In this document: positions 1 to 6,075 of the stretch, piece by piece | How positions within the stretch are numbered: the first letter of the stretch is position 1 | How the letters are laid out: each line of letters begins with the position of its first letter | Origin: an uncultured Bacilli bacterium | GTDB lineage: Bacteria; Bacillota_I; Bacilli_A; RF39; UBA660 | Direction of reading: 5' to 3' | NCBI GenBank assembly: GCA_910586865.1 | Contig: CAJUIY010000062.1 | Location: 1 to 7,829, forward strand | DNA: 7,829 nucleotides | The notes under the pieces: model-generated | The model's database searches: none | Told to the model about the DNA's origin: nothing | Seen by the model: the letters and a program-made list of their open reading frames with translations, nothing else | Made by a program: the position numbers and the translations under genes

Positions 1-48
1 ATACAAAATCTCTCTTGTAAACTGACTATATATATCATACAAGGAACT

Positions 49-600
49 ATGAAAAATAAATTTATTACTTGTTTAGTATTGATTATTTTTTTTATTACAG
101 TAGGTTGTATGTATGTTTTTGAAAACATAAATTCTAATGATTCTACAGAAGTCTCTAAAAGCATTCAAAGTCTTAATATAATATCTCAACATAATGAATA
201 TGCATTAGTAATTGATGATACAGAATCTGAACTTGAAACATATTCTGTTTATAAAAACATAGAAACAAATATGTATCAAAAACATTTTTCAGTACCATCT
301 GGACAAGGTATAGAAGGCAGATTCGTCTGTTGGACTGATGATAAAATATATATACTAGGATTTGAACCTGCATCATATAATTTGTCTAATGGTAAAGTAG
401 TAGATAGAGGAAACTTAAATAAGATATTTAATAATAAAACAGGAAGAATGGACAGAGTTATAGGAATACATGAAGGCTTTATTTATTATAACTACTCAAA
501 CTACGATAGTGGAGATAGTTTTTATGGAAAAATGAGTCTTAATTTAAAGGATGTTACAATAATCCAAAAAGAAGATATTCCCAAAGATTTAAATTATTAA
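49..600 (+). CDS. Putative exported or lipid-anchored protein of unknown function
   Basis: This 183-residue protein is not recognised as a named family. It opens with a short basic N-terminus (MKNK) and a hydrophobic segment at about residues 5-19, then Cys20 in the context T-V-G-C. That resembles a lipobox, but Thr at -3 is unusual, so a signal anchor is the alternative. The rest is hydrophilic and beta-rich. Two stretches, about residues 98-108 (DDKIYILGF) and 138-149 (IGIHEGFIYYNY), look like strands of a propeller-type protein; this is weak. An AAGGA site at 41-45 lies only 3 nt before the ATG. The frame stays open to the left window edge, so the start rests on the signal sequence and Shine-Dalgarno site, not on an upstream stop. 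It is the only plus-strand gene and converges on the DUF1906 gene, from which the insertion sequence now separates it. Confidence 0.65.
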   Translation: MKNKFITCLVLIIFFITVGCMYVFENINSNDSTEVSKSIQSLNIISQHNEYALVIDDTESELETYSVYKNIETNMYQKHFSVPSGQGIEGRFVCWTDDKIYILGFEPASYNLSNGKVVDRGNLNKIFNNKTGRMDRVIGIHEGFIYYNYSNYDSGDSFYGKMSLNLKDVTIIQKEDIPKDLNY

Positions 601-617
601 AAAAGAGAAAAAGTACT
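600..617. terminator. Left arm of a bidirectional terminator split by the insertion sequence
   Basis: The A-rich arm AAAAAGAGAAAA plus TACT (with AG between) follows the stop codon of the plus-strand gene. It is complementary to TTTTCTCTTTTT and AGTA at 1979-1994. If the insertion sequence and one ATT copy are removed, the arms form a stem of 12 bp, a 2-nt bulge and 4 bp, with a 5-nt loop (GATTT). A-runs and T-runs lie on both sides, as expected of a terminator serving both convergent genes. The arms are now about 1.36 kb apart, so it probably no longer works as one hairpin. Confidence 0.65.
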
Positions 618-618
618 G

Positions 619-621
619 ATT
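619..621. repeat. Target-site duplication, left copy (ATT)
   Basis: ATT immediately precedes the TG tip of the insertion sequence and is repeated immediately after the CA tip at 1975-1977. Three to four base pairs is the usual duplication for IS3-family elements. Three AT-rich bases could match by chance, but the rebuilt terminator and the 17-bp junction promoter spacing independently support this boundary. Confidence 0.75.
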
Positions 622-667
622 TGAAGTAGTCAATAAAAAATAGACACTTTATAAAAAGAACGTTTCA
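622..667. repeat. Terminal inverted repeat, orfB-side end (IRR)
   Basis: This matches the reverse complement of 1929-1974 over about 46 bp, with 18 of the outer 25 positions identical. Shared blocks are TGAAGT at the tip, then AAAA, TAGACA, and further in AAAAAGAAC and GTTT with small gaps. On the minus strand it contains TTGACT (628-633), a near-consensus -35 box pointing outward. It ends immediately before the orfB stop codon. Confidence 0.8.
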
Positions 668-1594
668 TTAAAATCCCGATTCAATTTTATATTGAATTGG
701 AGTTTTATATTTTAATGAGTAACATGGTCTTTCATTATTATAATAATTAATATATAATTTAATTAGATTTAGAACATCTTCACAATGTTTTAAATCAAAA
801 TCAATAAACAATTCTTCTTTTATCCAACCATTCAATGATTCATTAACTGGATTATCTGTAGGTGTTCCAGCTCTTGACATTGAACGCTGGATATTGAACT
901 CTTTAAGAAGATTGTTATATTCTTTAGAAGAATAAACTGAACCTTGATCTGTATGCAAAATGATAGGTTCTTCAATTTGTTCTTCTTTTATTTTATCTAA
1001 AACTTGATTAAGACCATCATAATATGATTTTGTATTTCCTTTACGTGAAACTAATCCATATCCAATAATTTCTTTATTCCAAGCATCAAAATATAACGTT
1101 AATTCATAATATGTTTTTCTAACCCAAAATGCAGTCATATCTGAAATAATAACTTCAAATGGTCTTGATAAATGTTTCCATCCATTCCAAACTAAATTAT
1201 TGAATTTTTCTTTTTCTTCACCTGGCTTTTTCCATTGATAATGTTTTCCAGTAAATCTTATATTTTCATATTTACAACATAGATGTACATGATAATCTGA
1301 CCATACAATACCATACTTTAGTCTTGCATAGGCATTAATCCATCTATAACCATGAGAAGGATGGTTTTTATGAATTTCTTTTATTATTTTAATGTCAGAT
1401 TGCCTTGCTAATTCTTTTTTTGATGGATTCTTTTGTCTAAATTTCCATTTATAATATCCAGACCTACTTACTGACATGTATTCGCATAATAATTTAATTG
1501 GATATTTCTTTTTATATTCCTCAATTATTTTGTATTCTTGTCGAATGTAATAACGAATTCCCTTTCGGCACCAACTCCTTTCACTTGATAACCT
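668..1594 (-). CDS. IS3-family transposase OrfB (DDE integrase domain, made by frameshifting)
   Basis: This is the catalytic half of the transposase. The first in-frame ATG is at 1477, but the frame is open back to a stop at 1613-1615. The translated segment from 1594 (RLSSERSW...YYIRQEYKIIEEYKKKYPI...) is typical OrfB N-terminus leading into SVSRSGYYKW, so the ATG at 1477 is not the natural start. Counting from that ATG, the triad is D113 (SDMTAF), D177 (HTDQGS) and E213 (NPVNES), with exactly 35 residues between the last two, as in IS3-family enzymes. The C-terminal NYYNNERPCYSLKYKTP block is also family-typical. An OrfAB fusion by -1 frameshifting would be 99 + 308 = 407 residues. It cuts and joins the element ends, in this family through a figure-eight and circle intermediate. 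Confidence 0.88.
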   Translation of the reverse strand, partial: RLSSERSWCRKGIRYYIRQEYKIIEEYKKKYPIKLLCEYMSVSRSGYYKWKFRQKNPSKKELARQSDIKIIKEIHKNHPSHGYRWINAYARLKYGIVWSDYHVHLCCKYENIRFTGKHYQWKKPGEEKEKFNNLVWNGWKHLSRPFEVIISDMTAFWVRKTYYELTLYFDAWNKEIIGYGLVSRKGNTKSYYDGLNQVLDKIKEEQIEEPIILHTDQGSVYSSKEYNNLLKEFNIQRSMSRAGTPTDNPVNESLNGWIKEELFIDFDLKHCEDVLNLIKLYINYYNNERPCYSLKYKTPIQYKIESGF

Positions 1595-1890
1595 TTTTTT
1601 AATCTGGCTATCTCAATATCTTTCTTCATTAATTCGAGTTCTAATTCTTCAATTTTATTTTTGGGTTTCCTTAGATGTATTCCCATATTTTGATGATTTT
1701 TTGATGCTTTTCCTGTTTTGGATTTTAAACCATCAATGCCCCTTTCTTTATAAGCGTAATACCAATTAGACAAAACACTTTTAGAAATATCATATTTTTT
1801 ACTCATAGTATGAAATCCCAAATTGTTGTTTATCATTTCTAAAATAATTTTTTCTTTTTCCTCAGGTGTTCTCATATTATTTTTCCTCAT
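1525..1890 (-). CDS. IS3-family transposase OrfA (DNA-binding subunit)
   Basis: This 121-residue protein has a helix-turn-helix at about residues 10-50 (EEKEKIILEM through SNWYYAYKERG). A basic linker follows, then a heptad-type segment at about 78-99 (KIEELELELMKKDIEIARLKK), the leucine-zipper region through which OrfA and OrfAB multimerise in this family. It binds the element's ends and can regulate transposition. AGGAGG at 1899-1904 lies 8 nt before the ATG, a strong ribosome binding site. After Leu-Lys-Lys (97-99) the message has seven A residues. A -1 slip there sends ribosomes into the orfB frame, and unshifted ribosomes continue to the stop at 1525-1527. The 22 residues after the slip site are probably only an out-of-frame tail. 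Confidence 0.9.
   Translation of the reverse strand: MRKNNMRTPEEKEKIILEMINNNLGFHTMSKKYDISKSVLSNWYYAYKERGIDGLKSKTGKASKNHQNMGIHLRKPKNKIEELELELMKKDIEIARLKKGYQVKGVGAEREFVITFDKNTK
1594..1600 (-). other. Programmed -1 frameshift slippery site (A AAA AAA)
   Basis: On the minus strand, seven A residues lie in the orfA frame as TT[A AAA AAA] GGT. Slipping back one base makes the next codon AGG and enters the orfB frame, which is open across this point. This is the arrangement used by IS3-family elements to make OrfAB. I saw no convincing stimulatory stem-loop just downstream; an AAAGGAG stretch lies at 1575-1581. Confidence 0.85.
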
Positions 1891-1928
1891 ATTTTATTCC
1901 TCCTAAATTTATTTTAACAAAGAAAAAA

Positions 1929-1974
1929 GTAAACAGTTCTTTTTTTATCTGTCTACTTTTATTATATCACTTCA
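1929..1974. repeat. Terminal inverted repeat, orfA-side end (IRL)
   Basis: This is the partner of the repeat at 622-667. Reading inward on the minus strand it starts TGAAGTGA, followed by a perfect TATAAT (1961-1966), and continues with TAGACA and AAAGAAC blocks. The outer host sequence offers no good -35 box at 17 bp (GAGAAA), so this -10 is probably weak in the integrated copy. Confidence 0.8.
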
Positions 1975-1977
1975 ATT
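1975..1977. repeat. Target-site duplication, right copy (ATT)
   Basis: This is the second ATT copy, directly abutting the CA end of the insertion sequence. It pairs with the copy at 619-621. Confidence 0.75.
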
Positions 1978-1978
1978 T

Positions 1979-1994
1979 AGTATTTTCTCTTTTT
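1979..1994. terminator. Right arm of the split bidirectional terminator
   Basis: AGTA followed by TTTTCTCTTTTT lies just past the stop of the DUF1906 gene (stop codon at 1998-2000, minus strand). It pairs with the arm at 600-617. Before insertion the two convergent stop codons were about 41 bp apart, with this hairpin filling the gap. Confidence 0.65.
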
Positions 1995-1997
1995 ATT

Positions 1998-4370
1998 TTA
2001 CCACAATGATCTCTTATAACCATTAACTCCATTTTTCATATCTAAATCAACATAAGCACCTTCAGGATTTGTAGGATCTAAATCTTGCCATTCCTCATTA
2101 CTATTTTCACGTTTTTTCTTAAAATGTATCCATCCGTTAAACGTCTGACCTGCATTTCCTGGATACTTTAATTGTGTACCAATAGGTAAAGTTCCAATTA
2201 CGTTTTTAGAATCACTGTTAATATATTTTAATTCTCTTTTTACTGTATATACAGAATCAATTGTTTCTCCAACATTATTTTTCACTAATTTGTTATTTTC
2301 TGGATCAAAATTGTAATACCAAAAGTTTTCTCTTTCTTTCCTTTGAGAATCTTTGCTATCATATGTCTCAATGGTAATAACCTCTTGGATATATCCATAG
2401 CGTACAATTCCATCAGAAGTTCTAAACATTACTTTATGTACAGAATCTCCTTCATTTTTAATCTTATTAACATACCTAGGATCATTATCATATTCATGAT
2501 TTTTACATCCAAATCTAATAAAGAAATCTCCGGGTTTAATTTCACCAACTTTTTCTCCAGTTACTCCCCAAAGGTTTGTTTCTGCTGGATTTGATAAAAG
2601 ATATCCAAGAGCATTACATGCAATTTCTAGTTCTTCTTTTGCAGGGCTTACATTAGCAACTCCTTTTGCTTTTGAAGAATATACATTAATTGATTTATTA
2701 GAAGTATTAACCATTACTGCAGGTTGTGGAGAGTCAGTATCATATCCTATTGATTTAGTATAATCTGGTTCAGGTGTTACCACTGGTTCTTCAGTCGATG
2801 TTAAAATAGTGCCAATACCATTATCTAATCCTGAATAGCCATCTTTATCAATTTCAATTTGTCCATTACCAGAGCCAACTGTAACTGTTGCAAACTGATC
2901 GAATGCCCAATTACTTGGAATTGTAAATCCCAAATTCCCACTGAATCCTGTAGACATATCACTAACAAAGCTTCTTACTGCATAGCCCTTATCACTGACT
3001 CTAGAACAAACATTTCTTGTACCATAGATACCGATTTTATACTTGCTATTTTTAGAATCTTTCATGGTTTCATATACTTTTTTAAAGTATGGAATAATAT
3101 TAAAAGTAATTTGTGTATCTTGAGGATCACAATCGACTGCGAAATAAATAACAGTATCTTTTGGAATTCCTAAATTAGTAGCATATTCATATGCACTGTT
3201 AACATCGATAACAGCTTGGGCTTCAGTAAAATAGGAAACTTTATTCGCACTTGCTTGTTGAATTGGGAATATTCTTAAACCTGCATCAAATGCGATTTGT
3301 AGTTCTTCCCTTGATAAAGCCTTGCTAGCTCCACTAGCAATAGTACCAGATAAATATCTACCAACGTATCGGTAACCATTATCATATAAAGTTTTTGCTT
3401 TAGCAGCAGTTAATATAGTTGCACAATCACATGCTTTCGCAGAACGTGAGGTATCACCGCTACTAATGAAGATAGACAACCATGTTGTTAGATTTACTAC
3501 ACCAGTAATAGGTAATGCATACTTATCTTGAAATTGTTTTACAGAAGCAGTGCTTACTGTTATTCCAAAATCTCCATCCCCTACACCATTGACATACAAA
3601 CCCATATTGACTAGTTTTGCAAATTTTCCAATTTTTGCTTCATTATATGTACTTCCATTATAATTAGTTTCAGCATTACTATAAGGAATAGTAGGACAAC
3701 ATCTTTTTGTAGATGGACCAAAATTACCATTTGCAACAGAAGTTGACATTCCCTCTTCTGCTTGAATGGCATAAATTAAGGCTTTATTCGTTCCTCTACT
3801 ATAGATACCATCACAAGGGGTAAGTCCAATGTATTTTTCATAATTTGCATTCAAATATCTTTGTATCTTTTGAATGTTTTTCGTTTTAGTAGATGTATCA
3901 TAAGAGTAGAAATAATCCATAGACATTAATGCTTTCATAACATTTAAAGTTACAGTTGATGATGAATTATCTATTCCTGCATCTGATTTTAAGTTTTTAA
4001 TTGCATTTCCAGTTCCTGCATAAAAATTACAAGTAGGTGTGTTAATACCAATTGAGTAACCTTTACATAATAATGCACATTGAATTATTCCATATATATT
4101 CTTTTTAGTAGTTTCTCCATTAGCTTGCTGTTTAACACCATTTGGATATTGACTATTAAAAGCATTAATTGTACCATTACCAAAATTATCTGCAGTATTT
4201 ATAATACCTAGTTCAATTTGTAATGCATGAAGTAATGCATAAATGGTAGTCCAACCAGTTTTACCATTTTCTGTTATTACAGTATATCCCGTTTTACCTC
4301 TGTAAGTTTCATTAACCCATTTCTGTACATTTTGTACATAGGGATCTCCTGTAGTAGCTTTTTCAGCCAT
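1998..4370 (-). CDS. Peptidoglycan-binding repeat protein with DUF1906 glycoside-hydrolase-like domain (YbfG-like)
   Basis: This 790-residue protein is probably a cell-wall-acting hydrolase; the substrate is not shown by the sequence. Residues about 10-304 hold peptidoglycan-binding-like units repeated in two pairs (about 10-77, 90-154, 164-228, 244-304), each with a motif like DNFG, CNFY, GNFG or GDFG followed by a Thr-rich helix start. Residues about 314-517 are a DUF1906 (Rv2525c-like) TIM-barrel domain, from ACDCAT through YVGRYL, IYFAVDCD (D413, D415), IGIYGT, NWAFDQFA and EIDKDGYSG. A Pro/Glu/Thr-rich linker (about 525-540) precedes a C-terminal region whose residues about 708-752 resemble a bacterial SH3 domain. 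The architecture recalls B. subtilis YbfG. There is no signal peptide, and there are 12 cysteines. Two ATGs are possible. The one at 4379 abuts the AAGGAG at 4380-4385 with no spacer, while the one at 4370 has a 9-nt spacer and is preferred. Its terminator was split by the insertion sequence. Confidence 0.85.
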   Translation of the reverse strand: MAEKATTGDPYVQNVQKWVNETYRGKTGYTVITENGKTGWTTIYALLHALQIELGIINTADNFGNGTINAFNSQYPNGVKQQANGETTKKNIYGIIQCALLCKGYSIGINTPTCNFYAGTGNAIKNLKSDAGIDNSSSTVTLNVMKALMSMDYFYSYDTSTKTKNIQKIQRYLNANYEKYIGLTPCDGIYSRGTNKALIYAIQAEEGMSTSVANGNFGPSTKRCCPTIPYSNAETNYNGSTYNEAKIGKFAKLVNMGLYVNGVGDGDFGITVSTASVKQFQDKYALPITGVVNLTTWLSIFISSGDTSRSAKACDCATILTAAKAKTLYDNGYRYVGRYLSGTIASGASKALSREELQIAFDAGLRIFPIQQASANKVSYFTEAQAVIDVNSAYEYATNLGIPKDTVIYFAVDCDPQDTQITFNIIPYFKKVYETMKDSKNSKYKIGIYGTRNVCSRVSDKGYAVRSFVSDMSTGFSGNLGFTIPSNWAFDQFATVTVGSGNGQIEIDKDGYSGLDNGIGTILTSTEEPVVTPEPDYTKSIGYDTDSPQPAVMVNTSNKSINVYSSKAKGVANVSPAKEELEIACNALGYLLSNPAETNLWGVTGEKVGEIKPGDFFIRFGCKNHEYDNDPRYVNKIKNEGDSVHKVMFRTSDGIVRYGYIQEVITIETYDSKDSQRKERENFWYYNFDPENNKLVKNNVGETIDSVYTVKRELKYINSDSKNVIGTLPIGTQLKYPGNAGQTFNGWIHFKKKRENSNEEWQDLDPTNPEGAYVDLDMKNGVNGYKRSLW

Positions 4371-4546
4371 GTTTTTCATCTCCTTCCTAAAATATATTTT
4401 TAGTGCGTTGCCAAAAATTAGATCAAAATTTAAAATAATATTTTATTTGGTAAACTCTAAGTATTTTCAATATATACTATGAGCCTTTAATTTTTTTGAG
4501 TAATTAGAATTTATCAAGCTTTATACCCATTTTTAACAAAATATAA

Positions 4547-4567
4547 AAAGAGTAAAATTTACTCTTT
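4547..4567 (-). terminator. Intrinsic terminator of the 258-residue membrane protein gene
   Basis: AAAGAGTAAA and TTTACTCTTT form a perfect 10-bp stem. Read on the minus strand it is followed by TTATATTTTGTT, a T-rich tail. The stop codon TAA (4566-4568) lies in the upstream arm. The GC content of the stem is low, but its perfection and position support the call. Confidence 0.7.
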
Positions 4568-5342
4568 AAATTGCATCACTTTTGCTTTCTTTCTTTTCTT
4601 CTCCAACATGATTCATTCCCTTTGCAATCTCTTGAAGTTCAGTAACTAACTTATTATATTCTGCTAATTGATTAGTAGAACGGAAATAAACCATTCCTGC
4701 ATTATATTCAATCGTATTATCATTTACTTGTAAGAATGTTAATATTTCATCTGCTTTATCCAAATACTGATTAAAGGTTTTCGATATTTCTTGCATAACC
4801 TCTCTTGTTTTCTCTAAATCTTCTTTGTCTTTTTCAGTATACATAAATTTTAAATACAAATCGTAATAATAATCCCCATCATCTAATTTCTCTTTATCAA
4901 TTAAATTCTTAATTGTTTTTTCATCACATAATTCATCAATATTTTTTAATGATTCGTTAATGTTATCTCTTGTACTTTTGATTATTTCATGACTAGAAGC
5001 ATAAGTTGGTCGATCATTTTTTAAACTATCAGGAGATAAGACCGTTAATAATTTATCATTTTTTAAATAAGAATTAATGGCTTTCACATTATCAGACAGA
5101 TTTTTATAGTATTTTTTGACTGCTTCTTCTACATAAGCATAATCTCCTGTTGTTTTGACAACAATTGGAAAATCATCTGTCCCTAAATTCTTATTGGAAT
5201 AATTTACAATCTCTTGTTTCAATAATTCTTCTTGTTGTAAGTCTTTTACAACAAAATAAATAATAATTGCTGCCAACACTACTACGATAGCAACGATTGC
5301 TAGTATCACTCTTTTTAATGTTTTATGTTTTTTCTTTTCCAT
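4566..5342 (-). CDS. Single-pass membrane-anchored helical protein, function unknown
   Basis: This 258-residue protein is not recognised as a named family. A lysine-rich N-terminus (MEKKKHKTLKR) precedes one strong hydrophobic segment at about residues 12-33. No cysteine lipobox follows, so it is an uncleaved anchor with the rest probably outside the cell. The remainder is highly charged and mostly helical, with coiled-coil-like stretches at about 85-140 and 165-245, and a charged C-terminal tail (EEKKESKSDAI). A structural or sensory helical bundle is conceivable, but nothing in the sequence shows a reaction. An AGAGGTG site lies a few bases before the ATG. The gene has its own promoter (5368-5395) and terminator (4547-4567), so it appears to be a monocistronic unit between the ylmH-like operon and the DUF1906 gene. 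Confidence 0.75.
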   Translation of the reverse strand: MEKKKHKTLKRVILAIVAIVVVLAAIIIYFVVKDLQQEELLKQEIVNYSNKNLGTDDFPIVVKTTGDYAYVEEAVKKYYKNLSDNVKAINSYLKNDKLLTVLSPDSLKNDRPTYASSHEIIKSTRDNINESLKNIDELCDEKTIKNLIDKEKLDDGDYYYDLYLKFMYTEKDKEDLEKTREVMQEISKTFNQYLDKADEILTFLQVNDNTIEYNAGMVYFRSTNQLAEYNKLVTELQEIAKGMNHVGEEKKESKSDAI

Positions 5343-5367
5343 ACGACACCTCTTTTTCTTTACTAGA

Positions 5368-5395
5368 ATTATAACATCTATTATAAAAAATTCAA
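5368..5395 (-). promoter_or_regulatory. Sigma-A-type promoter for the membrane protein gene
   Basis: On the minus strand TTGAAT (5390-5395) and TATAAT (5368-5373) are separated by 16 bp. A start of transcription near 5361 would leave a leader of about 20 nt holding the ribosome binding site. The -35 box overlaps the TGA stop of the upstream ylmH-like gene. Confidence 0.55.
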
Positions 5396-6075
5396 ATATA
5401 TTTATGAAGAATTACGATATATTTTTCACTTGTGGCTGTGACTGCTACTACTTTAAATTTACCAATTCCTCGAATTGAAAAAATATCTTCTTTTTTTACA
5501 ATAACATTATTGTTTTTTAATAATTCATAATTCATCATTACTTTTTGATTAGTTATCACATCACTTGCTTTTTTTCTACTCGTTGGAATTAGTTTTGCTA
5601 CTACATTATCCATTCTTAGAGAAGAAAGTGTTAATTTTATTTCTTGATACGATAACTGATGTTTTTTTATTTCAGAGAAATCTCTTTCTTCTAGTGATAC
5701 TTTTATCTTTCCTACTTTCAAAAAATTCATCTCGATATATTTTTTTATTTTATCCACTACCATAATATAATAATTATCATGGGCAGTAACAATATCCCCA
5801 AAACAATCTTCTTCCAAAGAAAGGGAAAACAAAGTTCCTAGTATTTTAGGATGAGTTAACTTTTCTTTTGTTTTTATCAGATACAACGTAGCATTTTTTT
5901 GATTTCCATAAATAATTTGTTTTTCAGCTTCTTCATAAGGAACAAATACCTGGTATTTCACATTTCTTTTATCTAGTATTTTGGTAATCGTATGAATATC
6001 TTTTTTATTCAAAAAGTTCGTATTTCCTCCTCGTTCTATCTTTTCAATATTACTTTGTATTTTCCATTTTTCCAT
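5392..6075 (-). CDS. ylmH: YlmH-type S4-domain RNA-binding protein
   Basis: The 227-residue protein matches the YlmH family end to end. It has an early FLNKKDIHTITKIL block (family: FLdpRE...), then HPKILGTLFSLSLEEDCFGDI at about 75-95 (family: LGaLlgLGIkRekiGDI). The C-terminal S4 RNA-binding domain runs about 152-210, from SLRMDNVVAKL and SRKKASDVI to DIFSIRGIGKFKV. YlmH is known from Bacillus as a factor in ribosome-associated quality control that binds stalled large subunits with their tRNA; in many Bacillota it lies near the sepF/divIVA division cluster, which is not seen here. The ATG overlaps the end of the phosphatase gene by 26 bp and has only a weak GGGAAA site. A strong GAGGAGG lies inside the gene, coding for the Arg-Gly-Gly at 15-17, but a TTG 13 nt past it would cut off conserved sequence, so the ATG at 6075 is preferred. 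Confidence 0.85.
   Translation of the reverse strand: MEKWKIQSNIEKIERGGNTNFLNKKDIHTITKILDKRNVKYQVFVPYEEAEKQIIYGNQKNATLYLIKTKEKLTHPKILGTLFSLSLEEDCFGDIVTAHDNYYIMVVDKIKKYIEMNFLKVGKIKVSLEERDFSEIKKHQLSYQEIKLTLSSLRMDNVVAKLIPTSRKKASDVITNQKVMMNYELLKNNNVIVKKEDIFSIRGIGKFKVVAVTATSEKYIVILHKYI

Larger units (their letters stand above)
622..1974 (-). mobile_element. Complete IS3-family insertion sequence, 1353 bp
   Basis: The element begins TGAAGT and ends ACTTCA, with the TG...CA tips typical of IS3-family elements, and is flanked by ATT duplications. It carries orfA (helix-turn-helix plus coiled coil) and orfB (rve-type integrase core) on the minus strand, overlapping through an A7 slippery heptamer. 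Neither frame is broken and all three catalytic acidic residues are present, so it may still be active. The length is normal for the family. By layout it is closest to the IS150/IS3-type subgroups; the exact subgroup cannot be settled here. It lies between two convergent genes, within the loop of their former shared terminator. The transposase reads in the same direction as the DUF1906 gene upstream of it. Confidence 0.9.

Noticed and set aside
173..376. Minus-strand open frame opposite the first gene
   Set aside because: It has no ribosome binding site or domain and is fully overlapped by a better-supported gene with a signal sequence.
679..697. Hairpin ATTCAAT-TTTAT-ATTGAAT near the end of orfB
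   Set aside because: It is inside the coding sequence, AT-only apart from one pair per arm, and has no T-run in the right place; probably chance.
641..1955. Insertion-sequence ends placed at TAGACA / TGTCTA
   Set aside because: That inner block is conserved in both repeats, but no target duplication flanks it. Moving out to TGAAGT / ACTTCA gives TG...CA tips, an ATT duplication and a 17-bp junction promoter.
2343..3173. Two plus-strand open frames inside the DUF1906 gene (2343-2594 and 2859-3173)
   Set aside because: They are antisense shadows of a clear domain-bearing gene, with no ribosome binding sites and odd compositions.
4442..4470. Candidate promoter for the DUF1906 gene (TTGAAA with AATAAA at 17 bp, or TAAAAT at 19 bp)
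   Set aside because: The -10 match is poor or the spacing is off. No box in the 4389-4546 gap is good enough to call, although a promoter must exist there.
5565..5765. Plus-strand open frame rich in Leu and Phe, opposite the ylmH-like gene
   Set aside because: Its hydrophobic look comes from reading Lys/Glu codons in antisense; it covers a conserved S4 protein.
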